Shown here one piece after another: positions 11,619 to 22,583 of a stretch of 44,212 bases of DNA. A program made the translations under genes and the position numbers. A model generated the notes under the pieces. That model ran no database searches and was not told the DNA's origin. It saw only the letters and a program-made list of their open reading frames with translations. The first letter of the stretch is position 1. Each line of letters opens with the position of its first letter. Origin of the DNA: Cryptomeria japonica (Eukaryota > Streptophyta > Pinopsida > Cupressales > Cupressaceae); contig NW_026729305.1 in assembly GCF_030272615.1 (NCBI RefSeq), forward strand, positions 64,001-108,212. The letters are read 5' to 3'.

Positions 11619-12774
11619 TGACTCATCCTTGCGGCAACTTATATGCATGTTCCTATAATGATTCTATGATGCTTATGATGATGATTATGATGGTTATGAT
11701 CTTATATGATGATCTTATGTTATGAATGCAAATATATATGATGATATGCAATATGTTTTTATTCCTTTCTATTTTTATAATGAGAATGCAAATGTGGATG
11801 TACTATATGATTATGATTAGATGATGATGAAATGTATGATAATGATATGGTATGATTATTTATAGGATAAGATGCATGATGTGTTATTATTTTGGCATTC
11901 TATGTTGTATATGAGAATGAAGATACTAACCAATGATATATGAAAGATGTGATGTGATTGTGATATCTATATGTATGTATGAAATGAGATATGCTATCAT
12001 GTGATGATGCAGGTGTAATCTACATAAAATGCAAATATTTTTGGTGTGTCACTATACTTAGTCATGTGATAGCGGTCTACATGGACTCAAGGAAGGACGA
12101 TGGAGGTCAATCATGAAAGGGAGATGGAAGGTAGAAGATATGGAAGTGAAAGAGCTTTGTATGCTTTATCATCATTAAGATTTATTATGGAAAATAGGTT
12201 ATGAAAATTGAGGTATATGTTTGAGCCAGAAAGTCATTGTACCCATTTGCATGGAGATCAGATAGTTGCAAAAAAGGAATGTCGTAGTTCACACTAGACT
12301 CATAGTGTCCCCATATCCTTGGACAATTCATAACATTACTAAGAGATAATCCATTGACAAAAAAATAATAGGTGAATCATATCTCATCCTCGCCTTTCTA
12401 GTCAAAGACATCCTGGAGATAGAATCTCTAGTCAGTGATATCCCAGAAAAGCTAAAAGATATGTCACTAAAAAGATAAAATCAAAAGAAAAACAAGAATT
12501 GACACCAACATACAATGAAGTCCTCAAGTTATTTGTGTTTCTTGCCACATATGTTAACATGTTTGATTTGGTCACAATGTTGTTATCCTGATAAAGGATA
12601 GTTCATGCTGAAAACCATGTTGCTACCAAAGTTTGCTGAAAGATTTGATTTGTTGAAATCCCACTGCTACTTGCGTCTCATCTGAAACTGACTGAATCCA
12701 TGAAACTGATACTTTATTGTGAAGAAGAACAAAACATTATTGCAGATTGGTGATGCAAATGATCTTCTTATTAT

Positions 12775-12779
12775 GGATT
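12775..12779 (+). repeat. Chromovirus target site duplication, left
   Basis: GGATT, identical to 27478-27482. Confidence 0.93.
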
Positions 12780-12955
12780 TGTAAGGCCCTACCCCGACCC
12801 ATCCTATCTCTTCAGTTATTTTTATTTTGGAACTATTTTGGATGCTAGTTTTGACACACTATGGATATAGAACTTTTCATGGTCCCGCGATTTTGGTAAC
12901 ATTGATATATGTGGATGCTTCATTTCTATGCCTTGTGGATTATAAAGTATTATAT

Positions 12956-13009
12956 GATGCTAGATTAGGGTAATATTGTGATGATGCTAGATTAGGGTAA
13001 TATTGTGAT
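12956..13009 (+). repeat. 27-bp tandem duplication, 5' LTR only
   Basis: Two adjacent copies of a 27-bp unit beginning GATGCTAGATTAGGG are present; the 3' LTR has a single copy near 22770. This is a replication-slippage difference that arose after or during insertion. Confidence 0.9.
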
Positions 13010-13601
13010 GATGCAGATTATTATCTGAATTTCAGGAATTGTTATAATGTTAGAAAAATATTTGCATATCTTGTAGATGGATCAAATTTTGAGGATTATG
13101 ATAATTGCTTTGATTTGTGATAAATCATATTTTATAATGACAAGCCTTTGTGGAATGAATGTATTGCATTCTGATTTTGTGTTGTATATTATATGAGGTT
13201 ATTTGGAAAGTACTAATGTTTAAATTGAGATGTGCAGGAAATTATCCATGTGACCATGGAAATATTATGGAGAATCAAGCCTAGGCCAATGTGCGTTAGT
13301 AAAACCAGGGGTTGTCTATTTGGAGAGACAACACCCCGTATGTACTGTATTTTATTTCGTAAATGTAAAATGTTGCATGAGTGTAATTTGTATTTATTGG
13401 ATTATTTAAATTGTTTGAGGGACAATTGCCATGTGTTTATGGTGATGTGGAATTATTTTGTAGTGTCACTTGACACCTATGTAGTATGTTGTGTTGGCAA
13501 TTGTCATGTCACCTTTTTGAAAGTTTTATTTTTGTTAATGGTTATATCCCCTAATTATCCTTGAAGGAACCAAGAAATCTAGGTTAGAGAGCCACAAGGA
13601 A

Positions 13602-13620
13602 GGTCAACTCAGAGTTGACC
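13602..13620. promoter_or_regulatory. Palindromic W-box pair in LTR
   Basis: GGTCAAC and GTTGACC form a perfect 7-bp inverted repeat around a 5-base spacer, which gives two convergent TTGAC cores, the binding core of WRKY factors. Further GGTCAA sequence follows near 13651. Function is inferred from the motif only. Confidence 0.45.
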
Positions 13621-14298
13621 CGTAGGTTAACTTCAGGTGGACTTTCTGAAGGTCAAATCAACTCCTAGAGTCAATTTTAGAGCTTTTCTATTAGGCCTCA
13701 TGGGGTACCTATGGGTGAAGGCCAAAATTGGCCATGTGTCTTTCCCTTAGGACTTGTTTAACCACCCAAAAAAAGTGGTTTTCCCAAGATGGACGAATTC
13801 CATCTATAGGAGTGCCCTCCTTGGTAGGATAACCTTCTTGGAGATAGTAACCCCTCTTCCCCATTCCATTTCCCTTCTCTAGACACCTAGGTTAGGGAGT
13901 GTGTAAGACCTAGGGAAGACCAACCCAATGGGAGATCTCTCACACTATCCAAGAGGTTGGAAGGAGTGAGAGAGGCCTTCTTAGGCTAAGAATGGAAGCT
14001 TAGTGAGCTAATCACCCACTCTCCATTCTTGGAGATTTTTGGAAAAAAAACTTGGAAGGAAAAAAAAACAAAACCAGTTTTAGGAATTAGGGGAATTTGG
14101 GGGCCAAGGATTGCAGGAAGTTGTGTGGATTGGGCAGCTCATCTCCAACTAAATTTAGCATACCTATTGGCAGAATAAGGTTGGTTGTTATCTCCTCTTG
14201 TTTATGTTGTTTATGTTAGTTATGTTGTTTTGTTGAAGAAAATAATGTGTAGTTTTATTTCTATGTTTTTCTGTTTTGTGTTTTTGTTTTGGGAGTGT

Positions 14299-14337
14299 CC
14301 AAGATCTCCTACTCTTGGGAGAGTAGGATGATCTTGG
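14299..14337. other. Long hairpin in LTR
   Basis: CCAAGAT and ATCTTGG enclose a second perfect stem, CCTACTCT with AGAGTAGG, around a TGGG loop: 15 paired bases with a small internal loop. The same hairpin is unchanged in the 3' LTR near 24086-24124. Confidence 0.7.
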
Positions 14338-14370
14338 GGTGGAAGAAGCATGACAGCCTTGGGTGAGAGG

Positions 14371-14386
14371 CTCTCCTTAAGGAGAG
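14371..14386. other. 16-bp perfect palindrome in LTR
   Basis: CTCTCCTTAAGGAGAG is fully self-complementary, lies 34 bp beyond the hairpin, and is conserved in the 3' LTR. Confidence 0.7.
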
Positions 14387-15797
14387 TGATCTCAAGGGTG
14401 TCCTTTGTGACCCTTGCTACATAGCCTTGTGTATGCATTTGGGGGACATAAGGGTAGAGAAATGGCTTTGAGCCTTTGGGGGGCATAAGGTGGTTGGGAT
14501 GAATTCTGATTGAGTATTTTGTGTTGCCATGAGGTGGCTTGTGTTATATTTTTGGCTGCAGTCTCCCCAATGGTACTTGGCCCACTTCCACCCGTAGATT
14601 GATCACCCCAAGTGTGGTGAAAGTGTAGCTTGGGATGGGAAAGTGTATGTGTTGTGTGTTTGCCCTATTGTTGTGTTGTATTGCCTGATTGTAACCCGTC
14701 TAGGTCTTGATTCTCCTAGCTCGGGGGTGGCTTCTGGTAAGCCTAGGCTGGGAGGTGAGCATCCCATGGTCACAGTCCTAAAACTTTACTTGCAGGTGGC
14801 TTGGGGAAAAAGACTAGGAGTTGCAGATTTTGTGTTGCAGACTTCTATTTCAGATTTCAGATTTTTATTTAAATGCAGAAAAGAAGAAAGAAATGTAACC
14901 TTATGATTTGTAGCAAAAAGAAAAAAGGAAGAGAAAGTGCATATGTAAATATAGGGCTTAAAATGATTTTGTTTCTATTTAAATAAATGTAATTTTTATT
15001 TTCTGTGTAAAAATTAGAGAAAGATGACTATTTAGATTTCCTACCCATTTTCTTATTTGGGTTATTGTAACTATCATTCTGGAAAAACAATGTAAATTTC
15101 ATTTTATGTTTTGATGTCTATAGTGTTTGCTGTAGTCTACATTTTAAATCTAGTCTATTCTCTTGTTATTTACTGCATTATTAAAGGAAAGAAACAGAAA
15201 AAGAAAAATGCACTAGAATTCCTTATTTACTATTCACTAGTTTATTTACTGCATTAGTAAGGAAAAGAAAAAGAAATGCAGTAGGGTTATTATTTACTTG
15301 CATAGTGTAAATTCTGTAATTTTATGACTGTTTTAAAAAGAAAAGAGAGAACTAGTATTGTTTTTATTTCTCACTATTAATTTGCACAATTTAGATTTCT
15401 GTTATTTTATGACTGAAAAAAAAAGGGGGGTAAACAGAATTTGTTTTATTTCTGTAGAAAATTTTAAATAAAAGGAAGAAGAAGAAAATAGATCTATTCT
15501 AAATGCTGTTAGAAAACAAAAAAAAAACAGAATGTAGATGTTTAAAATCTCAAAACGATATAAGGGTTTTTAACCCTATTACTTCAACATTTAGTCATAT
15601 ATATATTTCTATATGTATATAAGTATATATATTGAAAATATATACCTTTATATATAGGAAATATATATATATAAGATATCCTGTATATGTATACCTCTGT
15701 AACAACGAAATTAAAAAGAAACAAAAACATGTATTCTGAATCCTGTGCACCTCTGTTACAAATCATATAAAATATAATGCAGAATAAACCCTTTTAT

Positions 15798-15800
<3 letters not shown>

Positions 15801-15830
<30 letters not shown>

Positions 15831-15896
15831 TGCAATCTAAAGTCATGCTCTGTGGGTGCCTGTAGAAGAAAATATCTTCATATTCATAACTTATAT

Positions 15897-15939
<43 letters not shown>
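15801..15939. repeat. Two (AT)n microsatellites in 5' LTR
   Basis: AT runs at about 15801-15828 and 15902-15939. The matching runs in the 3' LTR (25587-25681 and 25755-25812) are much longer. Confidence 0.95.
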
Positions 15940-15941
<2 letters not shown>

Positions 15942-16038
15942 CACATTGATATTCAAAAATAAACACATCACATAAGCTATGCCCCACGAAATGTTTAAAT
16001 GAAAAACAAAAAATATAGTAATAATAATGCCGGCCGAA

Positions 16039-16288
16039 CCACTGTGTGTAAACACAGTGGACGGCTCATGGGCCGCGCCACTGTTTTTACCCACAGTGGA
16101 CGGCACGACAGCCGAGCCACTGTGTGTAAACACAGTGGGCGGTGCTCGGGCCGCGCCACTGTGCTTACCCACAGTGGACGGCACGGAGGGTGCCGCCACT
16201 GTGTGTAAGCACAGTGGACGGTCCGCGGCCGCCACTGTGCTTATACACAGTGGACGGCAACCGCCGTCACTGTGTATAAACACAGTGG
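16039..16288. repeat. Seven 22-bp palindromes, 35-40 bp period, in 5' LTR
   Basis: Units of the form CCACTGTG-N6-CACAGTGG start at 16039, 16078, 16117, 16156, 16196, 16232 and 16267. The 6-base centres vary (TGTAAA, CTTACC and similar) and the spacers are GC-rich, with GGACGGC recurring after the palindromes. The array forms a GC-rich island in otherwise AT-rich LTR and lies about 150-400 bp upstream of a TATA box. It is repeated in the 3' LTR at 25912-26161. It may be an array of dimeric protein-binding sites or a structure-forming element. Confidence 0.9.
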
Positions 16289-16414
16289 CGACCAGGAGAG
16301 CCCCGCGCCGCCTCCTCTCTGCGAAACCCTCCGCCGTGCCCTAGCTTTGCCGTACCTGCAACCTCCAAAACCACAAAAAAAAAGGGGACACTCAATAAAA
16401 TATAGACGTTTAAT

Positions 16415-16520
16415 AAACCCTAACCCATTTCGGGTTAGGGTATAAAAGGATGAAAAATAAAATAGGTCAAGTGTAAATTATAAAAATGCAACCCTAACCC
16501 AATTTCGGGTTAGGGTTAGC
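16415..16520 (+). promoter_or_regulatory. Telo-box hairpins flanking a TATA box in LTR
   Basis: AAACCCTAA, the plant telo-box, starts at 16415. It is part of an inverted repeat ACCCTAACCC...GGGTTAGGGT that leads directly into TATAAAAGG at 16441. A second inverted repeat of the same telomere-like arms spans 16490-16516. A TATA box here would start the element transcript near 16470 and make almost all upstream sequence U3. Promoter function is inferred from motif order. Confidence 0.6.
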
Positions 16521-16528
16521 ATTATAAG

Positions 16529-16531
<3 letters not shown>

Positions 16532-16623
<92 letters not shown>

Positions 16624-16708
16624 TATATAAGTAAGAGAATTAAAGTAGAGCATCATAATTGATTTTTAAATTATAATGAGGGTTAGTATTTAAAAATATA
16701 TATATATG

Positions 16709-16792
<84 letters not shown>
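16532..16792. repeat. (AT)n microsatellites downstream of TATA box
   Basis: Long AT runs at about 16532-16630 and 16713-16792. Their lengths differ in the 3' LTR (26404-26514 and 26592-26624). Confidence 0.95.
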
Positions 16793-16795
<3 letters not shown>

Positions 16796-17648
16796 AATTT
16801 AAATGGGGATTTTTAAACATTGATTTTAATATATATATATTTTGGGGGCAATTCAATAATGGGATTTTTTTTTATATATGACCATTTAGATTGGAGTTTT
16901 AAACTTGGTTTTAATATATGAAATGGGGTTAATTAATGATAGAATTATTATACGTCCATTTACTCCTTAGGAGATTTGCAATTTTAAAATAGTAAAATTT
17001 TAAAAAGGGATTTAAGAATGAAGGGGTTATCAAAATTGGAGACACCATACATTAACTCGATTAATTTGATTAATTAATCAATAGACTTCCCTCATTATAT
17101 TTGGGGTATTAGGAAAATTTAAAAGGGGAATTTGTAGAACCAATTTTATGGACCATAAACCCTTGGGGGTAAGCTTGGGCCAAATTTAATTTAATCGACA
17201 AATTAAGAAGTTAGGGAAAATTAGAATTGGCCTTGGCTTATTGTCGGTTTTAGTGGACAAACGACATTGTAGTAATTTGAACCCTCATCAGTTGGATGTA
17301 TATAATAATTTCGCAGGTGTATCAATTAATCAATAGCATTATCCTTATATGGATTGGGAATGATTTAATACCTTAAGGCAACCAATTATTCCTTGACTTA
17401 ATTAGCGACAACTTGTCTTAGGTAATTGAGCTAGCTAACTAATCGACAATGCAAATTAATCTTCACCAATCAAGTCACTCGCTCGAGTTGGTTATTTAAC
17501 TTAACCTTAGTAAGTAAGTTAATTACATCCTAGATAAGACAAAACTTTAAATACAGTCGTTATGTATTAGGATTTATAGCGAGTTCATGACGTCAAAAAA
17601 AAATTTTGTTGTTCCGTTTTTGTGCCCTAAAGTTTGGGCATGACATTT

Positions 17649-17660
17649 TGGTATCAGAGC
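17649..17660 (+). promoter_or_regulatory. Chromovirus primer binding site (tRNA-iMet)
   Basis: TGGTATCAGAGC begins three bases after the 5' LTR and is complementary to the 3' end of plant initiator Met tRNA. Confidence 0.95.
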
Positions 17661-17816
17661 AAGGTTTCCAACACTAGGAACCTTTCTCCATTACGTTTCG
17701 CTTTAATTATCTAAATTAATCAAATATTTTCTTAAAAAGAAAATATAAATATAAATATATGAAAATTAAATTATTTAATTAATTGTTTATTTATTTTATT
17801 TTTGTTTCCTCATAGG

Positions 17817-19127
17817 ATGCCTCCGACTACGCGACAAGCTCGCAAGCGTGGAAGGGGTCCTAGGCATACACGTATGGCACGCGAGGATGTTGCTAGGGAG
17901 GAACCGGTTCCAGAAGGGAACCCGAAAGCACCTCCCGAACCACCGGTTGACCCTAACCAAGACATCTTGCTAGCTCTTCGGAACTTGATTGGGATAGTGC
18001 AGGACAGGCTTCCAGCAGTGGACCGTCATGCAGATAATCAGAACTCAGGGAGTCATAGATCAGTGGATAGGGAACGGAGTAGGAGTCCACCTTTTAATTC
18101 CGTAGAGGGTGAGGCAGAGCATGAGCCAGAGTCCATTCACCTGCCGGAACCCCCTCCAGTAGCAGCATCTGTATACTTTGAGAGAGCACGTCAGGAACCA
18201 GGAGACCTGATTAGAGAGGTTTTACGCCTCCAGCCGCCATCTTTTGGAGGCACTACTGACGGAGTAGAGGCTGAGGCATGGCTTTTGAGCCTAGATCGGT
18301 GCTTCGCATTGCGATCTTATGAAAGCAATCTGAAGGCACGCGTTGCAGTCCACCTTCTGAGATCGACAGCCTCCACATGGTGGAAGCAAGAGGAATTCAA
18401 GTGCGGACTCACTGCAGATACCATCACATGGGAAATCTTCACAAAGAGGTTCAGAGAGAGGTACTTGTCAGAGCATTTCCGGCAGCGTAGGATCGATGAG
18501 TTCCATGACCTCCAGCAGAAGGGTCTCACAGTGACCCAGTACGAGAGTAAGTTTATTGAGCTCCTACCTTATGTAGATTACCTGAAGGACGAGAAGCTAC
18601 TCGTCAACCGTTTTGTTAGGGGGCTTAATGCTGGGATAGCAGGACCAGTGAGGATGGCCGCTCCAGGGAGCCTTCGGGTTGCCGTAGAGAAGGCCCTTAT
18701 AGCCAAGGAGATTCAGATCAGGCCACAGGACACGAGGGATCGGTTCCAGAACTGAAACCCAGCTCCCCAGCCTTTCAGGTTTCAGAAACCCCATTGGAAA
18801 GGCAACCACAGAAATGTTTCGGGGTCCCATAAACCCCCTCCTCCACAGCAGTCACAGCAGAATCAGAGACAGAGGCCACCTCAGGGACAGCAGGGCTCCA
18901 GGCCCAAACAGTGGCAGTCACAGGGTCCTAGGCGTGACCAGAGAGTACAGGGTACATACACACCCCCGGCACGAGCTCAGCAGTCCTCCAGGGGTGGGTA
19001 CAGTGGTTCTAGCCGGACAGGTGGGCATCCTTTTACTAGGCCTCAGGGTGCACAGTTTCAGGCACGCGGTGCTTGCTTCACGTGTGGAGCCATGGGGCAC
19101 ATGGCGAGAGAGTGTCCACAGGGATAG
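17817..19127 (+). pseudogene. Chromovirus gag, one internal stop
   Basis: The ATG at 17817 starts a basic N-terminus (MPPTTRQARKRGRG), followed by a proline-rich stretch and the Retrotrans_gag capsid domain at about residues 140-250 (AWLLSLDRCF, STASTWWKQEEF, FRERYLSEHFR). A Gln/Pro/Arg-rich region leads to one CCHC knuckle, CFTCGAMGHMARECP at 19074-19118, with all four metal ligands present. TGA at 18753 interrupts the frame between capsid and knuckle. TAG at 19125 separates gag from pol in the same frame. The first is a degenerative break, because the frame continues perfectly beyond it. The second could be either a natural stop needing readthrough or another C-to-T mutation; single-frame gag-pol is usual in this group, so mutation is more likely. 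Confidence 0.93.
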
Positions 19128-22100
19128 ATGATAGGGAATCAGAGGATGGCAACATCAGAGCCTACAGTTGGGGACATAGGCAAGGCCCATAGAGTCTTCG
19201 CAGCGGTTGACAACCGCCAGGCAGAGCACCAGGCCACAGTCATCGAGGCTGCAGGTAAGGTCAGAGGTAGTAGTATTTCTATATTATTTGACTCAGGAGT
19301 GACTGACTCCTTTATATCTCCATTGGTTGTGGAGCGTTGCGAGCTAGTGGCAGTAAGGCAAAGTGTCAGCTGGGAAGTGGAGTTAGCTTCAGGGGCTAGA
19401 GTGTCAGTGGATTCAGAGGTTAGGGGATGTCCGCTCCAGATTGGTAATACCACCACCTTAGTAGACCTTAGAGTTACACCACTCGGATCTTATGGCGTCG
19501 TACTTGGCATGGATTGGCTTTATGCCCACAGAGCCAAGATGGATTGTCGCTTGAAAAGGGTCAAGTGTGAGGATGATCATGGTGCTCCCATAGTAATCAC
19601 TGGGATTCAGAGACCCGTGTCTCTTCGTATGATATCCGCTATGCAGCTTAAGCGGAGCATGCGGAAGGGATGCCAGTTGTTTGCCATCACAATCAGTGAC
19701 CGAGAGGAAGAAAATGAGAAGGAGCCGTCCATAGAAGATCACCCCATCCTTGAGGAATTTGCAGATGTGTTTCCTGATGAGCTACCTGGTATGCCGCCCA
19801 GCAGGGAGATTGACTTCCACATAGATTTGGTACCAGGAGCCGAGCCAGTTTCGAGGGCACCTTATAGGATGACCACTCATGAGCTTAATGAGCTCAAGAT
19901 GCAGCTAGAGGAACTCTTAGAGAAGGGTCACATCCGTCCTAGCGTCTCTCCTTGGGGCGCACCAGTCATCTTCATGAAGAAGAAAGATGGATCCCTTCGG
20001 TTATGCATGGATTACAGGCAACTGAATAAAGTAACCATCAAGAACCGCTATCCCTTACCGAGGATCGATGATTTGTTTGATCAGCTTCAGGGTGCCAAAG
20101 TGTTTTCCAAAATAGACCTGAAGTCAGGATATCATCAGTTGAGAATTGTGGAAAGTGATATCCACAAGACCGCGTTTCGCACCAGGTATGGCCACTATGA
20201 GTTCATTGTGGTCCCATTCGGTCTTACGAATGCTCCAGCTGTATTCATGAGTCTCATGAATGGGGTATTCCGCACCTTCCTTGATCGATTTGTGATAGTG
20301 TTCCTCGATGACATATTGATCTATTCCCGAAATGAGCAGGAGCATGAGGAGCATTTGAGATAGGTTTTACAGTGTTTGAGGGACAACCAGTTGTTCGGCA
20401 GTTTGTCGAAGTGTGCTTTCTTTAGATCAGAGGTCAAGTACCTAGGGCATGTTATATCCGGTGATGGGATCTCAGTTGACCCATCAAAGATTAGAGCCAT
20501 CATGGATTGGCCGGCACCTACCAGTGTGACAGAGGTCAGAAGCTTCATGGGTTTAGCAGGATACTATAGGCGTTTTGTGGAGGGATTTTCCAGAGTTGCA
20601 CACCCCATCACATCCCTCCAGCAAAAAGGGAAGAAATTCGAGTGGACAGAGAAGTGTGAGAGGGCTTTTCAGGATCTAAAAAGGGCACTTACTAGTGCAC
20701 CTATTCTTATTGTGCCAGACCCCACGGCCGACTTCATGGTATGCACGGATGCTTCCTTAGATGGATTGGGAGCAGTTCTTATGCAGGAGGGTAGGGTTAT
20801 AGCATACGAGTCTAGGAAACTTAAGACTCATGAGCTTAACTACCCTACGCACGACCTAGAGCTTGCAGCAGTTGTACATGCACTTGTGAGGTGGAGACAC
20901 TTCCTTTTAGGTCATCACTTCGAGCTTCATTCAGACCATCAGAGTTTGCAGTATATCTTCACCCAGCCTAACCTTAATGCACGTCAGAGGAGATGGATGG
21001 AGTTCCTTTGTGAGTATGATTTTGACGTTCATTACATCAAAGGAAAGGAGAATGTGGTCGCAGATGCTCTAAGTAGGAGACGACATGAGGTTTACACCAT
21101 ATCCATGAGCACTGATTTGAGAGACCGTATTTTGCAGCGATTGCCAGAGGATGATTGGTATCTAGAGGTTTGTCAGAGGATCCGTAATCAGGAGACCCTG
21201 GAGGGGAAGTTTGTGGACTACTCTTTGGAGTCCGATGGTTTATTATGCCATAGAGGGCGCATTTATGTACCCTCTTCTGGGGGTTTGCGAGATTTCATTA
21301 TCATGGAGGCTCATAGAGCTCCTTATGCAGCACATCCCGGGGTTAAGAAGATGCATGCTGACTTGAGGCAGTTATATCATTGGCCAGGAATGCGGCAGCT
21401 TATCGCCGAGTTAGTAGCCCGATACCTTGAGTGTCAGAGAGTCAAGGCAGAGCACCGCCATCCAGGTGGGTTACTCCAGTCCCATGCTATACCAGAGTGG
21501 AAGTGGGATACTATATCCATGGACTTCATTATTGGTCTTCCTATGTCATCTCGTCGCCATGATGCTATCTTGGTGACAATTGACAAATTGACCAAAGTAG
21601 CCCACTTCTCACCAGTCCGGACTACCTTCACAGCTCCAGCAGTGGCACAGGTGTTCTTACGAGACATTGTTAGGCTTCATGGTGTCCCACGCAAGATTAT
21701 CTCTGATAGGGATTCTCTCTTTACATCTTCCTTTTGGAAGGCATTACAGGCAGCGTTGGGCACTAAGCTCAACTTCAACACAGCCTATCATCCAGAGACA
21801 GATGGACAGACAGAGCGGGTTAACCAGGTGTTAGAGGATATGCTTCGCATGTACGTCATGGATCATCAGACCCGATGGGAGGAGTACCTGCATTTAGTAG
21901 AATTTGCCTATAATAATGGGCATCACACTTCTTTGGGGATGCCACCCTTTCAGGCTTTGTACGACAGACCATGCAGGACACCTTTGAGTTGGGATCGTAT
22001 TGAGGACAGAGTGGCCATAGGCCCTGAGTTGGTCCGGGATATGGAGTAGCAGGTAATTTTGATTAGACAACGCCTTAGAGAGGCACAGGATAGGCAGAAG

Positions 22101-22583
22101 AAATATGCAGATGCAAAGAGGATAGACCGGAGTTACATGGTTGGGGACAGAGTTTTCCTGAGAGTGCGACCGCATAAGAGTCCAATCCGCTATGGAAAGG
22201 GTTCTAAGCTCGCACCTCGCTTTGTCGGACCCTTTGAGATCCTTGAGAGGATAGGACCAGTTGCTTATCGCCTAGCTTTGCCACCTAGCCTGTCACGCAT
22301 CCACGATGTGTTTCATGTGTCAGTTTTGAGAAAATATATCTATGATGAGTCTCATATTTTAGATTGGGATGCCTTGCAGGTGGAGTCGGACGGGCAGTTA
22401 GCCTTGGAGCCCATTCGCATTTTGGCTCTCCGGATGTTGGCCCTTCGAGGTCGAGAGCTGGACCAGGTTAGGGTCCAGTGGGATTGCTATGATGAGGTTA
22501 CAGCTTCATGGGAGGATGCAGCACGTATGAGATCACAGTACCCTCATCTTTTTGATGAACTCCAGGAGGACGTTCATGCCTAG
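19128..22583 (+). pseudogene. Chromovirus pol: PR-RT-RNase H-IN-chromodomain, two internal stops
   Basis: The frame is the same as gag and has no frameshift. The protease has [11 protein letters not shown] (DSG at 19290-19298). RT runs from about 19740 with [27 protein letters not shown] and the catalytic FLDD at 20301-20312. RNase H has [13 protein letters not shown] near 20745. The integrase finger keeps both His (21312, 21332), but the first Cys is Tyr (21423) while the second remains (21432). The integrase core keeps Asp 21522, Asp 21705 and Glu 21813 (D-D-35-E). The tail after about 22240 includes LALPPSLSRIHDVFHVS and, at 22390-22560, a chromodomain-like segment (VRVQWDCYDEVTASWE). In-frame TAG stops are at 20361 and 22047, both where glutamine is normal. 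The frame ends at TAG 22581, overlapping the polypurine tract. Confidence 0.95.

Larger units (their letters stand above)
11467..12779. other. AT-rich non-coding flank, possibly Tat-A 3' untranslated region
   Basis: No frame is convincing here. ATGATG-type low complexity fills about 11660-12010. From about 12240 to 12779 the minus strand reads like the untranslated 3' part of a Tat-type element, lying in the same orientation as Tat-A across the chromovirus insertion. That assignment is inference from position and general resemblance, not from a conserved protein. Confidence 0.4.
12780..17645 (+). repeat. Chromovirus 5' LTR (4866 bp)
   Basis: It pairs with 22594-27477. Compared with the 3' copy it carries an extra 27-bp tandem unit and shorter AT microsatellites, which explains the length difference. 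From left to right it holds a W-box palindrome (13602), a hairpin and palindrome (14299-14386), A/T-rich sequence (14870-15560), two AT microsatellites, a GC-rich palindrome array (16039-16288), telo-box hairpins with a TATA box (16415-16520), two more AT microsatellites and an AT-rich end. Several short open frames (for example 13232-13564) appear in both copies only because the LTRs are near-identical; nothing suggests they are genes. Confidence 0.97.

Noticed and set aside
13232-13564. 110-codon open frame, identical in both chromovirus LTRs (also 23019-23351)
   Set aside because: The two copies match because the LTRs are nearly identical. There is no known domain and no evidence of selection.
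15777-15987. Ile/Tyr-repeat open frames over AT microsatellites (also 25564-25819)
   Set aside because: An (AT)n run encodes alternating Ile-Tyr in all frames; these are artefacts.
16039-16288. CRISPR-like spacing of palindromic repeats
   Set aside because: The setting is a plant LTR, the spacers share sequence and are not unique, and no cas gene is present.
15999-16344. Repetitive open frames across the GC-rich palindrome array (both strands, both LTRs)
   Set aside because: They read through the palindromes in several frames at once; the repeat structure, not coding, explains the openness.
16415-16520. Interstitial telomere or chromosome-end remnant
   Set aside because: There are only two short CCCTAACCC arms in inverted pairs per LTR, not a tandem telomeric array.
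17649-17660. tRNA-like match at TGGTATCAGAGC (also 5835-5847)
   Set aside because: Only the primer-binding segment complementary to tRNA-iMet is present, not a tRNA gene.
18317-20548. Minus-strand open frames opposite chromovirus gag-pol
   Set aside because: They are shadows of the well-supported plus-strand domains, with no motifs of their own.
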